DNA of 5,961 nucleotides from Planctomycetota bacterium (GTDB lineage Bacteria; Planctomycetota; Phycisphaerae; WQYP01), in the NCBI GenBank assembly GCA_021828935.1, contig JAJZCU010000150.1, positions 1 through 5,961 of the forward strand, given 5' to 3'. Below are positions 5,866-5,961 of the stretch, piece after piece. Below the pieces are notes generated by a model. That model worked only from the letters and a program-made list of their open reading frames with translations, did no database searches and was not told where the DNA came from. Each line of letters opens with the position of its first letter. Positions within the stretch are counted from its first letter, which is position 1. A program made the translations under genes and the position numbers.

Positions 5866-5961
5866 TTTCGCGCCATGGGGCCCAAAAAAGCAGTCTCGGT
5901 GGGTGGGGTGACTGGGCTGGTTGCAACCTAAAAACGCCACAGAAACCAAGGATTTCCGGCA
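5866..5961. other. Right edge, no supported gene
   Basis: The last 96 bases contain an ATG at 5875 opening 18 codons to TAA 5929-5931, without a ribosome binding site. No terminator, promoter or RNA gene is evident before the window ends. Confidence 0.4.

Noticed and set aside
5875..5931. 18-codon frame beginning ATG at the right edge
   Set aside because: Too short, no ribosome binding site, and no recognisable product.

Overview
The window looks like part of a bacterial chromosome with fairly GC-rich DNA, frequent non-ATG starts (GTG, TTG) and a short defence-type stretch next to a housekeeping gene. The PhoH protein is of the general bacterial kind. The lineage cannot be fixed from the sequence. 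A planctomycete-like or related environmental bacterium is only a guess, based on the style of PhoH and on the GC-rich, palindrome-rich spacer.

Left part (1-1392, plus strand): the 3' end of mcrB, the GTP-dependent motor of the McrBC modified-cytosine restriction system, followed one base later by a complete mcrC, its PD-(D/E)XK nuclease subunit. The first 20 bases show an apparent frameshift in mcrB just before its conserved ALRRRF motif.

Middle part (1393-2473, minus strand, convergent with mcrC): one gene split by a frameshift in a run of seven A. The rejoined product is about 293 residues and looks like an uncharacterised PD-(D/E)XK-type nuclease relative with Ser in place of the usual catalytic Lys. 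It has a good promoter with a perfect TTGACA -35 box.

Spacer (2474-3093): about 600 bases with no credible gene, rich in GC hairpins. It ends in a candidate promoter surrounded by four alternating CCAAG/CTTGG motifs.

Right part (3094-5865, plus strand): an intact ATPase of the AAA_14/DUF4143 kind, a likely terminator, a candidate promoter, phoH starting at a TTG with a strong ribosome binding site, and a small protein with three predicted membrane segments.

Taken together, the McrBC pair, the damaged nuclease-like gene and the AAA_14/DUF4143 ATPase look like an accessory or defence patch inserted beside the conserved phoH locus. Two apparent frameshifts within 2 kb, both in defence-type genes, suggest decay, switchable expression or uncorrected sequencing errors; the sequence alone does not decide. 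No proven new system is visible. The best candidates for something undescribed are the split nuclease-like gene and the structured spacer.
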